Assembly: GCA_910579495.1 (NCBI GenBank)
Contig: CAJTVD010000008.1
Location: forward strand, 1 to 64,000
Origin: an uncultured Lachnospiraceae bacterium
GTDB lineage: Bacteria > Bacillota > Clostridia > Lachnospirales > Lachnospiraceae
Length of the DNA: 64,000 bases
Direction of reading: 5' to 3'
Shown here in pieces: positions 51,557 through 61,181 of the stretch (within the stretch, counting starts at the first letter, position 1; each line of letters opens with the position of its first letter). The notes beneath the pieces were generated by a model that did not search any database, was not told where the DNA came from, and was given only the letters and a program-made list of their open reading frames with translations. The translations under genes were made by a program, and so were the position numbers.

Positions 51557-51636
51557 TAATGCGTGGGAATGCACGATCAAGAAAAATTGGATACAGCAAG
51601 AGGTATATATTATTCGATCATTAATGAAGGGAGAAA

Positions 51637-52428
51637 GTGATCCGTTTCACAGAAGTTGATATGGGAGCCTTTTTGGAAATCAGTACATCAATACCATGTA
51701 TATTAAATTGTTTTTATTGTCCGCAAAATGTGTTGAAGGAAAGCTATAGATCGACTATAAAGGAACTTTCGTATGATAATTTTATACTGGCAATAGACAA
51801 GATCCCTCAAAAAAGTGTTGTGACTTGGAGTGCATTTAATGAGCCGTTTCAAAATAATGATACTATAGATATGATCTTGTATGCATATAAGAAGGGACAT
51901 TGTGTTCAAGTTAATACTACCTTAGTAGGATTAACTTTGGAAAAGTATAGAAGGATCAAAGACTTGCCTTTTGGTCATTTCGGTATACATTTACCAGATA
52001 CGGAAGGAAAAACCGTTATTCCATTAACAGATCAATATTTAGAGCTGTTGGAATATATTGTTGATGATCCACCACAAGGAGTAAATTTTAGCTATCATGA
52101 AGGGAAAGCTCATTCCGCGATAAGCCACTTGGTAAAGGACAGCCATAAATTGATCATCCATAATAGATGCGGCCTGTTAAAGGAGGGACGCAGGGATGAC
52201 CATCCTAATGTAGTAAAATGTGGACAACAGTTTTTATTTACAAATGTTGATGGGGGCTGTGTCCTGCTTCCGAACGGAGACTGCGTTACCTGTTGCCAAT
52301 CCTTTAACATGAAGGAATATCTGGGAAATCTATTTGTTCAGTCGTGGGATGAAATAAAAGAAAAAATAAAGCTTACTGATATGTGTAGATTGTGTAGGTA
52401 TGCAATTGAAGATGGAAAGAAGAAGTAG
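51637..52428 (+). CDS. Radical SAM/SPASM-type enzyme
   Basis: A 263-residue protein with the iron-sulfur motif CILNCFYCPQ (CX3CX2C) and a C-terminal Cys-rich part: CGQQFLFTNVDGGCVLLPNG, DCVTCCQSFNM, GNLFVQSWDEI and CRLCRYA, the twitch/SPASM layout for extra clusters. Such enzymes use S-adenosylmethionine to make radicals for peptide or small-molecule modification. GTG 51637 follows GAAGGGAG. It is the first gene of the AT-rich block. It could act on the lanthipeptide, but composition and order tie it to the nucleotide-type genes after it. Confidence 0.82.
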   Translation: MIRFTEVDMGAFLEISTSIPCILNCFYCPQNVLKESYRSTIKELSYDNFILAIDKIPQKSVVTWSAFNEPFQNNDTIDMILYAYKKGHCVQVNTTLVGLTLEKYRRIKDLPFGHFGIHLPDTEGKTVIPLTDQYLELLEYIVDDPPQGVNFSYHEGKAHSAISHLVKDSHKLIIHNRCGLLKEGRRDDHPNVVKCGQQFLFTNVDGGCVLLPNGDCVTCCQSFNMKEYLGNLFVQSWDEIKEKIKLTDMCRLCRYAIEDGKKK

Positions 52429-52436
52429 ATTTTGGA

Positions 52437-53093
52437 ATGATGACAGGTGAAGGAATGGAGATATTGTATAAGGGTGATGCAATGGGCAGGATCATATTTT
52501 CCTATAGGATCGTTTATGATATGGGTTTTGCACCATGTATAGATAACGATATTTTTACTCTGGCCTGCTGTAAAGGAGGGCAGATTCGTAATGGAAAGAA
52601 TATAATTACCGGCCTCAGGTATCATGTTGGACAACATTATTACAAGAATCCTGGTGATGAGATATACCTTTTCGGTATTTATAAAAATGGTATGCTTTAT
52701 TATGCAAGAATAACAGATGTTATTACGATGAATGAATATTTCTCAACGCGGGGGAAAAGCGTATATGGAGGCAGAACAGATCAAATATATGATGCGGAAG
52801 CCGGTATGTTAAAGCGGAATGACTCATTACCGCATATACACCCCAAAGGATCTGTCCAGAACGAACAGGACAGGAATGGGCATTATGTATTAGTTTCCCG
52901 GGAATTTACATACTTTGGGAAAAATGCTCCTGCTATTGACGCTGAAATTCTGCGCATGCTTCCTAAAAATAGGGAGGTTAAAAGATATACGGATTCTTGT
53001 TCGGAGCACGAGATCATTCACAGCTATGCGATGGGGTTGATCGGTTCTTTTCAGGGAGTGATCGGTGTGCCGCATGATTCTATTTATGACTGA
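52437..53093 (+). CDS. Nmad2 (nucleotide modification associated domain 2)
   Basis: A 218-residue protein matching Nmad2: IIFSYRIVYDMGFAPCIDND, FTLACCKGGQIRNGKNII, DEIYLFGIYKNGMLYYARI and REFTYFGKNAPAI. Nmad families were predicted in computational surveys of DNA base hypermodification and have no settled biochemistry. ATG 52437 lies 8 bases after the radical SAM gene. The Cys of LACCKGG and the following basic residues may be functional, which is inference. Confidence 0.75.
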   Translation: MMTGEGMEILYKGDAMGRIIFSYRIVYDMGFAPCIDNDIFTLACCKGGQIRNGKNIITGLRYHVGQHYYKNPGDEIYLFGIYKNGMLYYARITDVITMNEYFSTRGKSVYGGRTDQIYDAEAGMLKRNDSLPHIHPKGSVQNEQDRNGHYVLVSREFTYFGKNAPAIDAEILRMLPKNREVKRYTDSCSEHEIIHSYAMGLIGSFQGVIGVPHDSIYD

Positions 53094-53104
53094 TTATTTA
53101 AGGA

Positions 53105-53902
53105 GTGGTGATGAAGATCATATTATCCAGAAAGGGATTTGATACCACGAGCGGCGGCTGTCCCAGTCCGATCCTGCCGGATGGAACATTATTATCTTTG
53201 CCCATACCAGATGAGGAAGATCTTAAGTATAGTGATCTGCAATATGATGGTTTTAGCTATGACAGAATTTTAAACGGTTTAAACCCGGGAGTGTTTTACA
53301 GCGGCTGCCATCTTGATCCGGATATTCGGGAAGGCGTTCGGATCGTGTCGGCAGATGACTGGCGGCCTGCTTTCGGTCAGACGGGAAGTGCGTTGGGGAT
53401 ACTGCGTAATGCGAAAGTAACAGTCGGGGATCTGTTCCTGTTTTTCGGCATCTTTCGAAACACAGAATATGATAAAAATGGAGTTTTGAGATTCGCACAT
53501 GAAAAAGGTGCAGTTCATATGATCCATAGTTATCTGCAAATAGGGGAGATATTGGATACGCCTGAAAAGATCAGGAAATGCAGATGGCATCCCCATGCTG
53601 ATCTTGAAAGATATCAATCAGATCGCAATGCCCTGTATCTTGCAAGTGAAAGATTAAGTTTATGTCCATCCCTTCCGGGGTGCGGCGTTCTTTCTTACAG
53701 AGAGGACCGGGTTTTGACTATGGAAGGAAAAACTCCTGCAACCTGGCGGGAATATGAATTTTTGATGCCGGATCATATCATTGGAAACAGAAAAAACAGC
53801 GCCAGATGTGGCGGGCTATATTATCAGGGGCAGTGGCAGGAACTGATCCTAAAACCGGATAAAGAGGCAGAGGAATGGGCGGTAAAATTATTAAGTGAAT
53901 GA
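53105..53902 (+). CDS. Nmad3 (nucleotide modification associated domain 3)
   Basis: A 265-residue protein matching Nmad3: MKIILSRKGFDTTSGGCPSP at the start, GTLLSLPIPDEED, CHLDPDI, DDWRPAFGQTGSALGILRNA, VGDLFLFFGIFRN and HMIHSYLQIGEI. In the surveys that named them, Nmad proteins occur with other base-modification genes. GGAG precedes the start (53105 or 53111), 11 bases after Nmad2. Function unknown. Confidence 0.75.
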   Translation: MVMKIILSRKGFDTTSGGCPSPILPDGTLLSLPIPDEEDLKYSDLQYDGFSYDRILNGLNPGVFYSGCHLDPDIREGVRIVSADDWRPAFGQTGSALGILRNAKVTVGDLFLFFGIFRNTEYDKNGVLRFAHEKGAVHMIHSYLQIGEILDTPEKIRKCRWHPHADLERYQSDRNALYLASERLSLCPSLPGCGVLSYREDRVLTMEGKTPATWREYEFLMPDHIIGNRKNSARCGGLYYQGQWQELILKPDKEAEEWAVKLLSE

Positions 53903-53923
53903 TTATCTGACAGGGGGCAGGGT

Positions 53924-55090
53924 ATGAAAGAATTTCAAAAAAGGAAGATCAGAAGTTTGTTTAATTATCTGGATCTTCACAATAGGTACTACCATGAGAT
54001 CTTTAAGGTGTATGGAGTTGATATTAACGCGGATGGAGATGAGATGCTGGAAATGATGCCGATTCTCACAAAGGCTGATATCAGAAAAAATGCGGAGTCG
54101 TATTTTTCAAATGATGATGTAAAGGTTGTACGGGAATTGACCAGCGGTTCAGTTGGTGTGCCGTTAATATGCTATAAGTCTGTACAGGAAAGATCGCAGG
54201 CCGCTATGAATGTTTGGAAGGCGCGAAGAGAAAGAGATCCATATGTGTCACCTCAAAATTATTATAATTTTTTTGATGCCAATGAACACGTAACAGGAGA
54301 TTTTGCCAATTTAAATGAAGGACAGTTAGTTGAATATTTTGATCAGCTTAAAACCTTAAATCTGCGTTGGATGTCAGGGCCGATATCTACAATATATACG
54401 ATGGCAAGATTAATTAATAAAGGGAGGATATCAAATAGCAGTATTAAATATATTGAATTATTTGGAGAGTATGCTGATGTCGAGCAGCGCACGTATATAG
54501 AAGAGGCATTTGGCTGCAAAACTGTAGTTCATTATGGAACCAGGGAGACGTGGTGTATCGGATATGAATGTGAAAAAGGATATCTGCATGTACAAGAAAA
54601 TGTAATGTTGGTTGAAACAAATGATAAGAATGTTCAGTATGATAATGGAAACAGTGAAATTATTGTGACTAGTTTGTATAACAGATATATGCCATTTGTT
54701 CGCTACAATTTGATGGATATAGGTAAACTGGTTTATGATAAGTGTGAATGCGGGAAATCAAGTCCAAGAATAATTCTTGCCGGGGGCAGAGTTGGAGATA
54801 TGGTGAAAGGAAAACAGGTGCTTGGAAATAATTTTTTTAATCGTGCGGTAGGTCATCTTGTTAAACGCGGTTATGACGATATTGAGCGGTTTCGCGTTGA
54901 ACAGGTAGAATTGAATCATTTTATGCTATATATTGTTAAAGCCGAGACATATACGGATGAGACTACATGTGTTTTAAAAAGTATATTAAAGGAATCTCTT
55001 GGTGAAAATTCTGAATTTACATTTAAATTTGTAGAAAAAATTGATGCTTTACCTAATGGAAAGTATAAAAACTTTGAATGTTTAATTTAA
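53924..55090 (+). CDS. PaaK/CapK-like adenylate-forming enzyme
   Basis: A 388-residue protein of the phenylacetate-CoA ligase-like group. ELTSGSVGVPLICYKS is the phosphate-binding loop, HYGTRETWCIGYEC the A5-type motif, MPFVRYNLMDIGKL the A7/A8 region with Asp, followed by CECGKSSPRI and a C-terminal LPNGKYKNFE with Lys. It is about 50 residues shorter than PaaK at the N-terminus. It probably activates a carboxylate as an adenylate; the substrate is unknown. GGGGGCAGGG lies upstream. Confidence 0.8.
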   Translation: MKEFQKRKIRSLFNYLDLHNRYYHEIFKVYGVDINADGDEMLEMMPILTKADIRKNAESYFSNDDVKVVRELTSGSVGVPLICYKSVQERSQAAMNVWKARRERDPYVSPQNYYNFFDANEHVTGDFANLNEGQLVEYFDQLKTLNLRWMSGPISTIYTMARLINKGRISNSSIKYIELFGEYADVEQRTYIEEAFGCKTVVHYGTRETWCIGYECEKGYLHVQENVMLVETNDKNVQYDNGNSEIIVTSLYNRYMPFVRYNLMDIGKLVYDKCECGKSSPRIILAGGRVGDMVKGKQVLGNNFFNRAVGHLVKRGYDDIERFRVEQVELNHFMLYIVKAETYTDETTCVLKSILKESLGENSEFTFKFVEKIDALPNGKYKNFECLI

Positions 55091-55114
55091 ATATTATGAA
55101 GGAATAGAATATAT

Positions 55115-55876
55115 ATGAAATTTTTTTGGATTACATTTAAAAATACATTTGCCTATCGCATGGCGTCTGTATTATCTGTAATAAGCTCTGTGCTGTATAT
55201 AGCAATAAATATTATGATTTGGAGGTACTTGTTCAGGGAACAGCCAGAAATGATTGGCTACATGACAAAGTATACAATTATAGCAAATATTATTGGAATG
55301 TTTTATTCTAATAATATTGCAAATCGAATCGGGGCTAAAGTGGCTAAAGGAGATTTTGTTATGGATTTGTTGAAGCCAGTTAGTATTCTTTATATGTCAT
55401 GGCAAATGGAATTAGCGCAAATTTGCAACAGGTTGCTTACAGAGGGTATTTTTACATTTTTAGTATTTCTGCCTTATTTGATGAAGGACAACAGATATTT
55501 TAATATTGGATATGTAATATTAGCAGTTGTACTGGGACATATTTTATTTATGCTCATATACTCTTTGGTTGGATTTTTGACATATGTTTTTATTAAGGTG
55601 TGGCCTCTGGAGCGTCTTGTAAATGATACGATAAGACTATTTGCCGGTATATTTATTCCGCTTTCATTACTACCGGGTTTTTTAAAAAATGTAGCATATT
55701 ATTTGCCATTTCGCTTTTTGTATTCATTTCCGCTGGAGCTTTTGCTTGGTAATTCAGATATTTCACATATACATATTGAATATTTCAGAATAAGTATATG
55801 GATTGCTGTTTTTGCTGGAGCTAACTGGATTGTTTATCATCTTGCACTGCGAAGATCAGTTATACAAGGAGGATGA
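55115..55876 (+). CDS. ABC-2 type exporter permease 1
   Basis: A 253-residue membrane protein with six predicted segments, of the ABC-2 group (COG4587/COG3694-like). RIGAKVAKGDFVMDLLKPVS is the conserved cytoplasmic segment. AAGGAATAG precedes ATG 55115. It pairs with the next permease and the ATPase at 56684 to form one exporter. Confidence 0.85.
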   Translation: MKFFWITFKNTFAYRMASVLSVISSVLYIAINIMIWRYLFREQPEMIGYMTKYTIIANIIGMFYSNNIANRIGAKVAKGDFVMDLLKPVSILYMSWQMELAQICNRLLTEGIFTFLVFLPYLMKDNRYFNIGYVILAVVLGHILFMLIYSLVGFLTYVFIKVWPLERLVNDTIRLFAGIFIPLSLLPGFLKNVAYYLPFRFLYSFPLELLLGNSDISHIHIEYFRISIWIAVFAGANWIVYHLALRRSVIQGG

Positions 55877-55877
55877 T

Positions 55878-56678
55878 ATGAAATTTTTATCTGTTTATTT
55901 AAATTATATCCGGATGTTTATAAAAGCGAAAAGTGAATATCGAATGAGTTTTTTACTGGGAATTTTTGTAAATATATTTGATAATTTTATTACATACATC
56001 TCATTATGGGTCATATTTGATAATTTTAAGGTTATTGAAGGCTGGAATTTTTATGAGATGGCGATCCTGTATGGTTTATTTCGTGTAACAGATGCATTTG
56101 CGGGTATGTTTTTATGGTATACGATGAATTTTATAGATGAGGATATTATTACCGGAAACTTAGATGTATATTTGATTCGTCCAATGGGATTGCTTCAGCA
56201 GATGGTCTGCAGGCGTTTTGGTGAAACTTATATTGGACAGATTATAGTAGTTGTTATATTTATGGTCTATTCTTTTGAACGATTGAATTATACAATTCAT
56301 TTATGGACATGGCTCTATTTAGTTTTAGTGCTGATCAGCGGTACATTGATTCATGCCGCTGCGTTAATAGTGATCGGCAGTTTAAATTTCTGGTTTTTGG
56401 GGGCTAAGAGGCTGGCTGGCATATTATATAATGGAATGGGAAGATTTACACAATATCCTTTGACTATTTTTCCTGGAGCTGTAAGGATTGTGTTGACGTA
56501 TATTTTGCCTTGGGCATTGATTAATTATTATCCCTGCCTGGTTATTTTAAATAAAGTACAGACGACAGAGGAAAGAATTTTAGGACTGGCGGCACCAGGA
56601 GTGGGAGGTATCTTATTTGGCTTATCGGTTTATATATTAAACAAAGGAATACACAGATATAGTGGAAATGGAGGATAA
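55878..56678 (+). CDS. ABC-2 type exporter permease 2
   Basis: A 266-residue membrane protein with six segments. FIDEDIITGNLDVYLIRPMG is the matching conserved segment. ATG 55878 is just after the stop of permease 1, with GGAGG upstream (an in-frame 55803 start runs inside permease 1). Exporters with this COG3694/4587/4586 gene trio are frequent in natural-product clusters. Confidence 0.85.
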   Translation: MKFLSVYLNYIRMFIKAKSEYRMSFLLGIFVNIFDNFITYISLWVIFDNFKVIEGWNFYEMAILYGLFRVTDAFAGMFLWYTMNFIDEDIITGNLDVYLIRPMGLLQQMVCRRFGETYIGQIIVVVIFMVYSFERLNYTIHLWTWLYLVLVLISGTLIHAAALIVIGSLNFWFLGAKRLAGILYNGMGRFTQYPLTIFPGAVRIVLTYILPWALINYYPCLVILNKVQTTEERILGLAAPGVGGILFGLSVYILNKGIHRYSGNGG

Positions 56679-56683
56679 GTTAT

Positions 56684-57667
56684 TTGGAAAGAATTATAGT
56701 GGCTGAAAGGTTGTGCAGAGATTATAAGGTTGCAGCCGTAAGTAAAAATATGATACAATACCTTTTTTTCAGAAAGCATAATATTTTACATGCTGTTAAG
56801 GATGTCAGCTTTGACATAAATAAAGGTGAAATGGTTGGATTTGTTGGACCGAACGGGGCAGGCAAATCAACAACGATAAAAATGCTTGCGGGAATACTCG
56901 TACCTACGGGCGGTACAGTATCTGTTTTAGGAAAAGATCCTTTTAAATTCAGAAAAGACAATGCATTTTCTGTTGGTGCAGTATTTGGGCAAAGAACACA
57001 ACTGTGGTGGGATTTACCGATATCTGATACGTTTCTATTATTAAAGAAGATATATAATATTCAAGATGAAATATACGAAAAAAACTTATGTCTTTTCAAA
57101 AAATATCTTGATTTGGACAGTATATGGCATCAGCCTGTACGGCAGTTGAGCCTTGGGCAGCGTATGAGGTCTGAGATTGCAGCAGCAATTCTGCATAATC
57201 CGCCGTTATTATTTTTAGATGAGCCAACAATTGGTTTAGATATTGTGGCAAAAAGACAGATTCGTGATTTTATAATTGAACTGAATGATTTATATCATAC
57301 CACGGTTATACTGACCAGTCATGATATGAAAGATATAGAAGAGATATGTAAGCGGATCATTATTATTGATAAGGGTACAGTGATGATTGATTGTTCAATG
57401 GAAAATCTGCAGAAAAAATATAGTAATAGTGTAACGGTAAATATCAGATTTGCCAAAGGTATGGATGATTTACATTTTGAAATGCCTGGGGTTCATATGG
57501 AAAAACAGTCTGAAAGTAATTCTGTTTCTTTTCGTGTTGACAAAACGAAAATAAGTACGGGACATCTTGTATTTGAATTATCGAAGTATGCCGAGATAAT
57601 AGATATAGATATTAAGGAACAGTCCGTGGAAGACATTATCCATGATATTTATTTGAATGGAGTGTAG
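56684..57667 (+). CDS. ABC exporter ATPase (COG4586 type)
   Basis: A 327-residue ATPase: Walker A GPNGAGKST, Q-loop region GQRTQLWWDLP, signature LSLGQRMR, Walker B LLFLDEPTIGLD, H-loop LTSHD, then a 100-residue C-terminal extension typical of COG4586. TTG 56684 with GGAGG upstream. It drives the two permeases before it, so the product of the block is probably secreted. Confidence 0.9.
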   Translation: MERIIVAERLCRDYKVAAVSKNMIQYLFFRKHNILHAVKDVSFDINKGEMVGFVGPNGAGKSTTIKMLAGILVPTGGTVSVLGKDPFKFRKDNAFSVGAVFGQRTQLWWDLPISDTFLLLKKIYNIQDEIYEKNLCLFKKYLDLDSIWHQPVRQLSLGQRMRSEIAAAILHNPPLLFLDEPTIGLDIVAKRQIRDFIIELNDLYHTTVILTSHDMKDIEEICKRIIIIDKGTVMIDCSMENLQKKYSNSVTVNIRFAKGMDDLHFEMPGVHMEKQSESNSVSFRVDKTKISTGHLVFELSKYAEIIDIDIKEQSVEDIIHDIYLNGV

Positions 57668-57736
57668 GACAAAGTATTCTGTTCATATTGTGTTGTAAAA
57701 GAATTATTAAATATATAATAAAAAATTGGGGAGGAA

Positions 57737-57994
57737 ATGATGAAAGAGAGAAGAAAAGAAATTGTGGAATTGGTTAGAACTGTTACTGAGAAAAAGGGTT
57801 ATTCAGTTGAAGAGATATTGGAAGCAGAGGATTTACAGGATGGTATTCTTGATTCTCTTGAGCTTGTTCAGCTGGTGATTAGTCTGGAAGAGCATTTTTC
57901 TATTTCAATTGATGATGAATACCTCGATTTGAGTGGATTCAATAATATTGATTCCATAACCAAATTGATTGATAATATTATGTCAGATTTATAA
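57737..57994 (+). CDS. Acyl/peptidyl carrier protein
   Basis: An 85-residue carrier with the phosphopantetheine site GILDSLELVQLV at Ser40. GGGGAGG precedes the ATG pair at 57737/57740. It lies directly before an adenylation enzyme, so it likely holds the amino or other acid which that enzyme activates. No phosphopantetheinyl transferase is nearby; a genomic one must serve. Confidence 0.9.
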   Translation: MMKERRKEIVELVRTVTEKKGYSVEEILEAEDLQDGILDSLELVQLVISLEEHFSISIDDEYLDLSGFNNIDSITKLIDNIMSDL

Positions 57995-57999
57995 AGAAA

Positions 58000-59517
58000 A
58001 TGGTGAGTAATATGGATATAGAAAATTTATTTATACTTTTAAAATGCGCATCGACAGAGTTTGGAGAAAATATTGCTTTAAAATCCGAAAGTAGGCAGTT
58101 AACATATCAACAATTATATATGCAGTCTGTTGCTGTAGCAAACCAATTGCCCCAATATGAAGGTACCGAGGCGGTAGCTGTACTAGATATGCAAAGAGGG
58201 CTAAATTATTGCATTGCGGTCTTTGCATTATTGGCAGCAGGATATACAGTTTGTCCTTTCGACGAAAGCTATACTGATATAGAAGTAAAAGCTATAGTAA
58301 GCCAATTTAAACCTTCCATAATAATGTGTGACAGGAATACAGAAAAAAGGCATTCGTGTGTTTATGATATTAAAGAACAGTATATCATTTATGCAGAGGA
58401 CTATTTAACTAATGAGGATAGAAGTATTATAAATTCGGATTTTACTTTTAAGATTAATGAAGTTGCTTTTATGATTGCAAGTTCTGGCTCTACGGGGGAT
58501 TTAAAGTTAATAGAATGTACCCATAGTGCAATTTATTACGCCATTGCAGGTATAAATCAAAGATTATGTAATAGTATGGATGATTGTATATTAGACTGTT
58601 TACCGCTTTCTTTTGATTATGGTCTGTATCAGTTATTTATTGCGGCTTATGCAAGATGTTCCCTTTTTTTTGTCGAGCGGCCATATCATTTACTTGAAAT
58701 TCCACAGATAGTATTGAAAAATAAAATAACTGCGTTTCCTGCTACACCTCAATGGTTGTTACATCTTCTAAATGCCGGAAGAATAACGCCGACATTTTTA
58801 AGACAGTTGAAGTATATATCATCTACTGGTGATGTCCTGCCGGTAGATGTGATTGACCAATACCTAAATATAAATTCGAATATAAAAATTTACTGTATGT
58901 ATGGTTTAACAGAATGTAAGAGAGTGAGTATATTGCTGCCGGAGGAATATAATGATCATAAGGGTTCGGTAGGGAAACCAATAGACGGTGTATCGATAAG
59001 AATTGTTAATCAGGAGAATGGAGATACTGTTGTTAGCGGAGAAACTGGAGAATTACTTGTATCAGGCGCTACTCTTATGAAGGGATATTATAGAGATGTG
59101 GATTTGACGAATAGAGCATACCAGATGCGTGAGGACGGCAGCCGCGAACTGCATACCGGCGATATTTTTTATCAGGATGAAGAGGGATTTTTGTATTTTT
59201 CTCATCGTACACAACAATTTATCAAGGTTGGCGATCAGCGTATTAGCCCGAGAATTATTGAAGAATATATTTGTGCAGTGGAAGAAGTTGATGACTGTGC
59301 CGTTTTTCCTTATAGAAAAGAGAGCAAGGAAGAAATAGCCTGTGTAATTTATTGTAGAAATGTATCCGAAGATTTATATTCCAGAATAAAAAAGAGGATA
59401 CCTTCAAGGTTTATACCTGATCATATAAAATTAATCGGAGAACCATTTCCGGTTACAAGAAATGGAAAACGAAATAATAAGTTGATTAAAAATTTATTTC
59501 TGGCAGAAATGTCGTAG
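58000..59517 (+). CDS. Amino-acid-type adenylation enzyme
   Basis: A 505-residue AMP-binding enzyme like NRPS A domains or DltA. A3 loop ASSGSTGDLK, CLPLSFDYGLYQLFIA (A4 region), YGLTECKRVS (A5), LHTGDIFYQDEEG (A7), and the C-terminal catalytic Lys in VTRNGKRNNK (A10). ATG 58000 or 58012. A stand-alone A domain plus carrier usually loads one building block. The amino acid cannot be read safely from the pocket. Confidence 0.88.
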   Translation: MVSNMDIENLFILLKCASTEFGENIALKSESRQLTYQQLYMQSVAVANQLPQYEGTEAVAVLDMQRGLNYCIAVFALLAAGYTVCPFDESYTDIEVKAIVSQFKPSIIMCDRNTEKRHSCVYDIKEQYIIYAEDYLTNEDRSIINSDFTFKINEVAFMIASSGSTGDLKLIECTHSAIYYAIAGINQRLCNSMDDCILDCLPLSFDYGLYQLFIAAYARCSLFFVERPYHLLEIPQIVLKNKITAFPATPQWLLHLLNAGRITPTFLRQLKYISSTGDVLPVDVIDQYLNINSNIKIYCMYGLTECKRVSILLPEEYNDHKGSVGKPIDGVSIRIVNQENGDTVVSGETGELLVSGATLMKGYYRDVDLTNRAYQMREDGSRELHTGDIFYQDEEGFLYFSHRTQQFIKVGDQRISPRIIEEYICAVEEVDDCAVFPYRKESKEEIACVIYCRNVSEDLYSRIKKRIPSRFIPDHIKLIGEPFPVTRNGKRNNKLIKNLFLAEMS

Positions 59518-59545
59518 AAAAAATCTTAGCGTTAGGGGAAATTTA

Positions 59546-60142
59546 ATGAGTAGAGGAAAGTTATATGTATTTGAAGGATTCGATGGTGTAGGAAAAACGA
59601 CGATTGTTACACAATTAAGTAATAGATTAAATAGTATGCATATAGAGCATACGTCGTATAGTTTTCCAGGAAAAAATGTAAGTAAGTTTGGAGAATTGGT
59701 GTATGATATACATCATAATGCTGAAAAATATTTTGATTATAATATTAATAATATTAGTTTGCAGCTAATACATATCGCTTCGCATTTGGATATATTGGAA
59801 CGGTTTATCGTTCCAGATCTGTCTGCGGGAAAGGTGGTGCTGCTTGACCGGTTTTGGTGGTCTACCTTTGCATATGGAATAGGTAATGGCATTGATAAAA
59901 GTACTTTAAAGAATATTTTGTACCCGGAATTCAGAGTATTTGAAAAAATATCTATTGGTAAAATATTTTTAATAAGAAGAAACACAAGGAACTTATATTC
60001 TCCTGCTACGGATAGTTTAATTAGGAAAACATATGAAGAGCTGGCTTACTGTGAAGAATATAAGAATTTAGTAGCGAAGGTAGATAATATAGATATAGAT
60101 GTTACTCTGAATACAATCTTATCATTAATGAGATTAAAGTAG
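59546..60142 (+). CDS. dTMP kinase-like nucleotide kinase
   Basis: A 198-residue P-loop kinase resembling thymidylate kinase: EGFDGVGKTTIVTQL (Walker A), LDRFWWSTFAYGIGNG (the DR(F/Y)-S motif), then IGKIFLIRRNTR in place of the TMK LID region with its Arg. A housekeeping tmk should exist elsewhere; divergence and location suggest a modified thymidylate as substrate (inference). AGGGG precedes ATG 59546. Confidence 0.8.
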   Translation: MSRGKLYVFEGFDGVGKTTIVTQLSNRLNSMHIEHTSYSFPGKNVSKFGELVYDIHHNAEKYFDYNINNISLQLIHIASHLDILERFIVPDLSAGKVVLLDRFWWSTFAYGIGNGIDKSTLKNILYPEFRVFEKISIGKIFLIRRNTRNLYSPATDSLIRKTYEELAYCEEYKNLVAKVDNIDIDVTLNTILSLMRLK

Positions 60143-60163
60143 TGGGAGAGGGAGAATAAATCA

Positions 60164-61168
60164 ATGTCAAATGCGTCTTTTCTATTAAATAAAACATCTG
60201 TTTATGATGCCTATTGGAGGTTTGCATGTGAAAGGCAGAATATATTTTTTAAGAGAATTAATGGTGAAATGTATCCATGGACAGATGATGGTATATTATT
60301 AAAATATAAATTTACCAATGTATATAGAGCAACAGACAGAGTGAGTCAGTACTTGATAAGAAATGTTATATATAGTGGGGAGTATTCGCCAGAGGATCAA
60401 TTATTCCGTATATTACTGTTTAAAATATTTAATAAAATAGAAACATGGGATTATCTGAAGACAAAGCTTGGAGAAATCAGATATACTACATTTGATATAG
60501 AACGATATGATTCTGTATTATGTGAAATGATTGCTAATGGTATGACAATATATTCAGCAGCATATATTATGCCATCAGGAAAAAGCAGTTTCGGTAGCAG
60601 AAAAAAGCATAGAAATAATCTCTTTTTATTAGATCATATAATGAAAGATGGATTATCTGGAGCACTTGCTAAAATGAAGACAATGGATGATTTATATGAG
60701 AAACTTTTGTCTTATGATACCATAGGAGAGTTTCTTGCATTCCAATATTCTGTAGATATAAACTATAGTGAATTGTGTGATTTTAGCGAAATGGATTTTG
60801 TTAAGGCGGGACCTGGCGCGAAACGTGGAATAGAAAAATGTTTTAGTAATTTTAAGAATTATACATATGAAGATATTATTCGTTATGTTGCAGACGTACA
60901 GGAGAAAGAATTTGAACGGTTGGGTTTAGAATTTAAAACTCTTTACGGTCGGCCGATGCAGTTGATAGATTGCCAGAATGTTTTTTGTGAAATAGATAAA
61001 TATTCCAGGGTTGCTTTTCCTGAATATAATGAGAATTCAAATAGGACGAGAATAAAGCAACAATATATTTTTGAAGATAAATCGGCAATAGATTTTATGC
61101 TTCCGCCAAAGTGGGGATTAAACAGTTTTAATAAGAAAAATAGTTACAGTAACAGAGATTATGTTTGA
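60164..61168 (+). CDS. 5-hydroxymethyl-dU kinase / thymine pyrophosphorylase family protein
   Basis: A 334-residue protein of the family annotated alpha-glutamyl/putrescinyl thymine pyrophosphorylase or HMUDK helical domain. Marks: VYDAYWRFACERQNIFFKR, TDDGILLKYKFTNVYRATDR, RILLFKIFNKIETW, GMTIYSAAYIMPSGKSSFGS, FLAFQYSVDINYSE, and KAGPGAKRGIEKCF. Phage members phosphorylate 5-hydroxymethyluracil in DNA so that amines or amino acids can replace the group. Here no phage genes surround it; the substrate may be free nucleotide or DNA. GGAGAGGGAG precedes ATG 60164. Its end overlaps the next gene's earliest start. Confidence 0.82.
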   Translation: MSNASFLLNKTSVYDAYWRFACERQNIFFKRINGEMYPWTDDGILLKYKFTNVYRATDRVSQYLIRNVIYSGEYSPEDQLFRILLFKIFNKIETWDYLKTKLGEIRYTTFDIERYDSVLCEMIANGMTIYSAAYIMPSGKSSFGSRKKHRNNLFLLDHIMKDGLSGALAKMKTMDDLYEKLLSYDTIGEFLAFQYSVDINYSELCDFSEMDFVKAGPGAKRGIEKCFSNFKNYTYEDIIRYVADVQEKEFERLGLEFKTLYGRPMQLIDCQNVFCEIDKYSRVAFPEYNENSNRTRIKQQYIFEDKSAIDFMLPPKWGLNSFNKKNSYSNRDYV

Positions 61169-61181
61169 GCGGGAGGATTAC

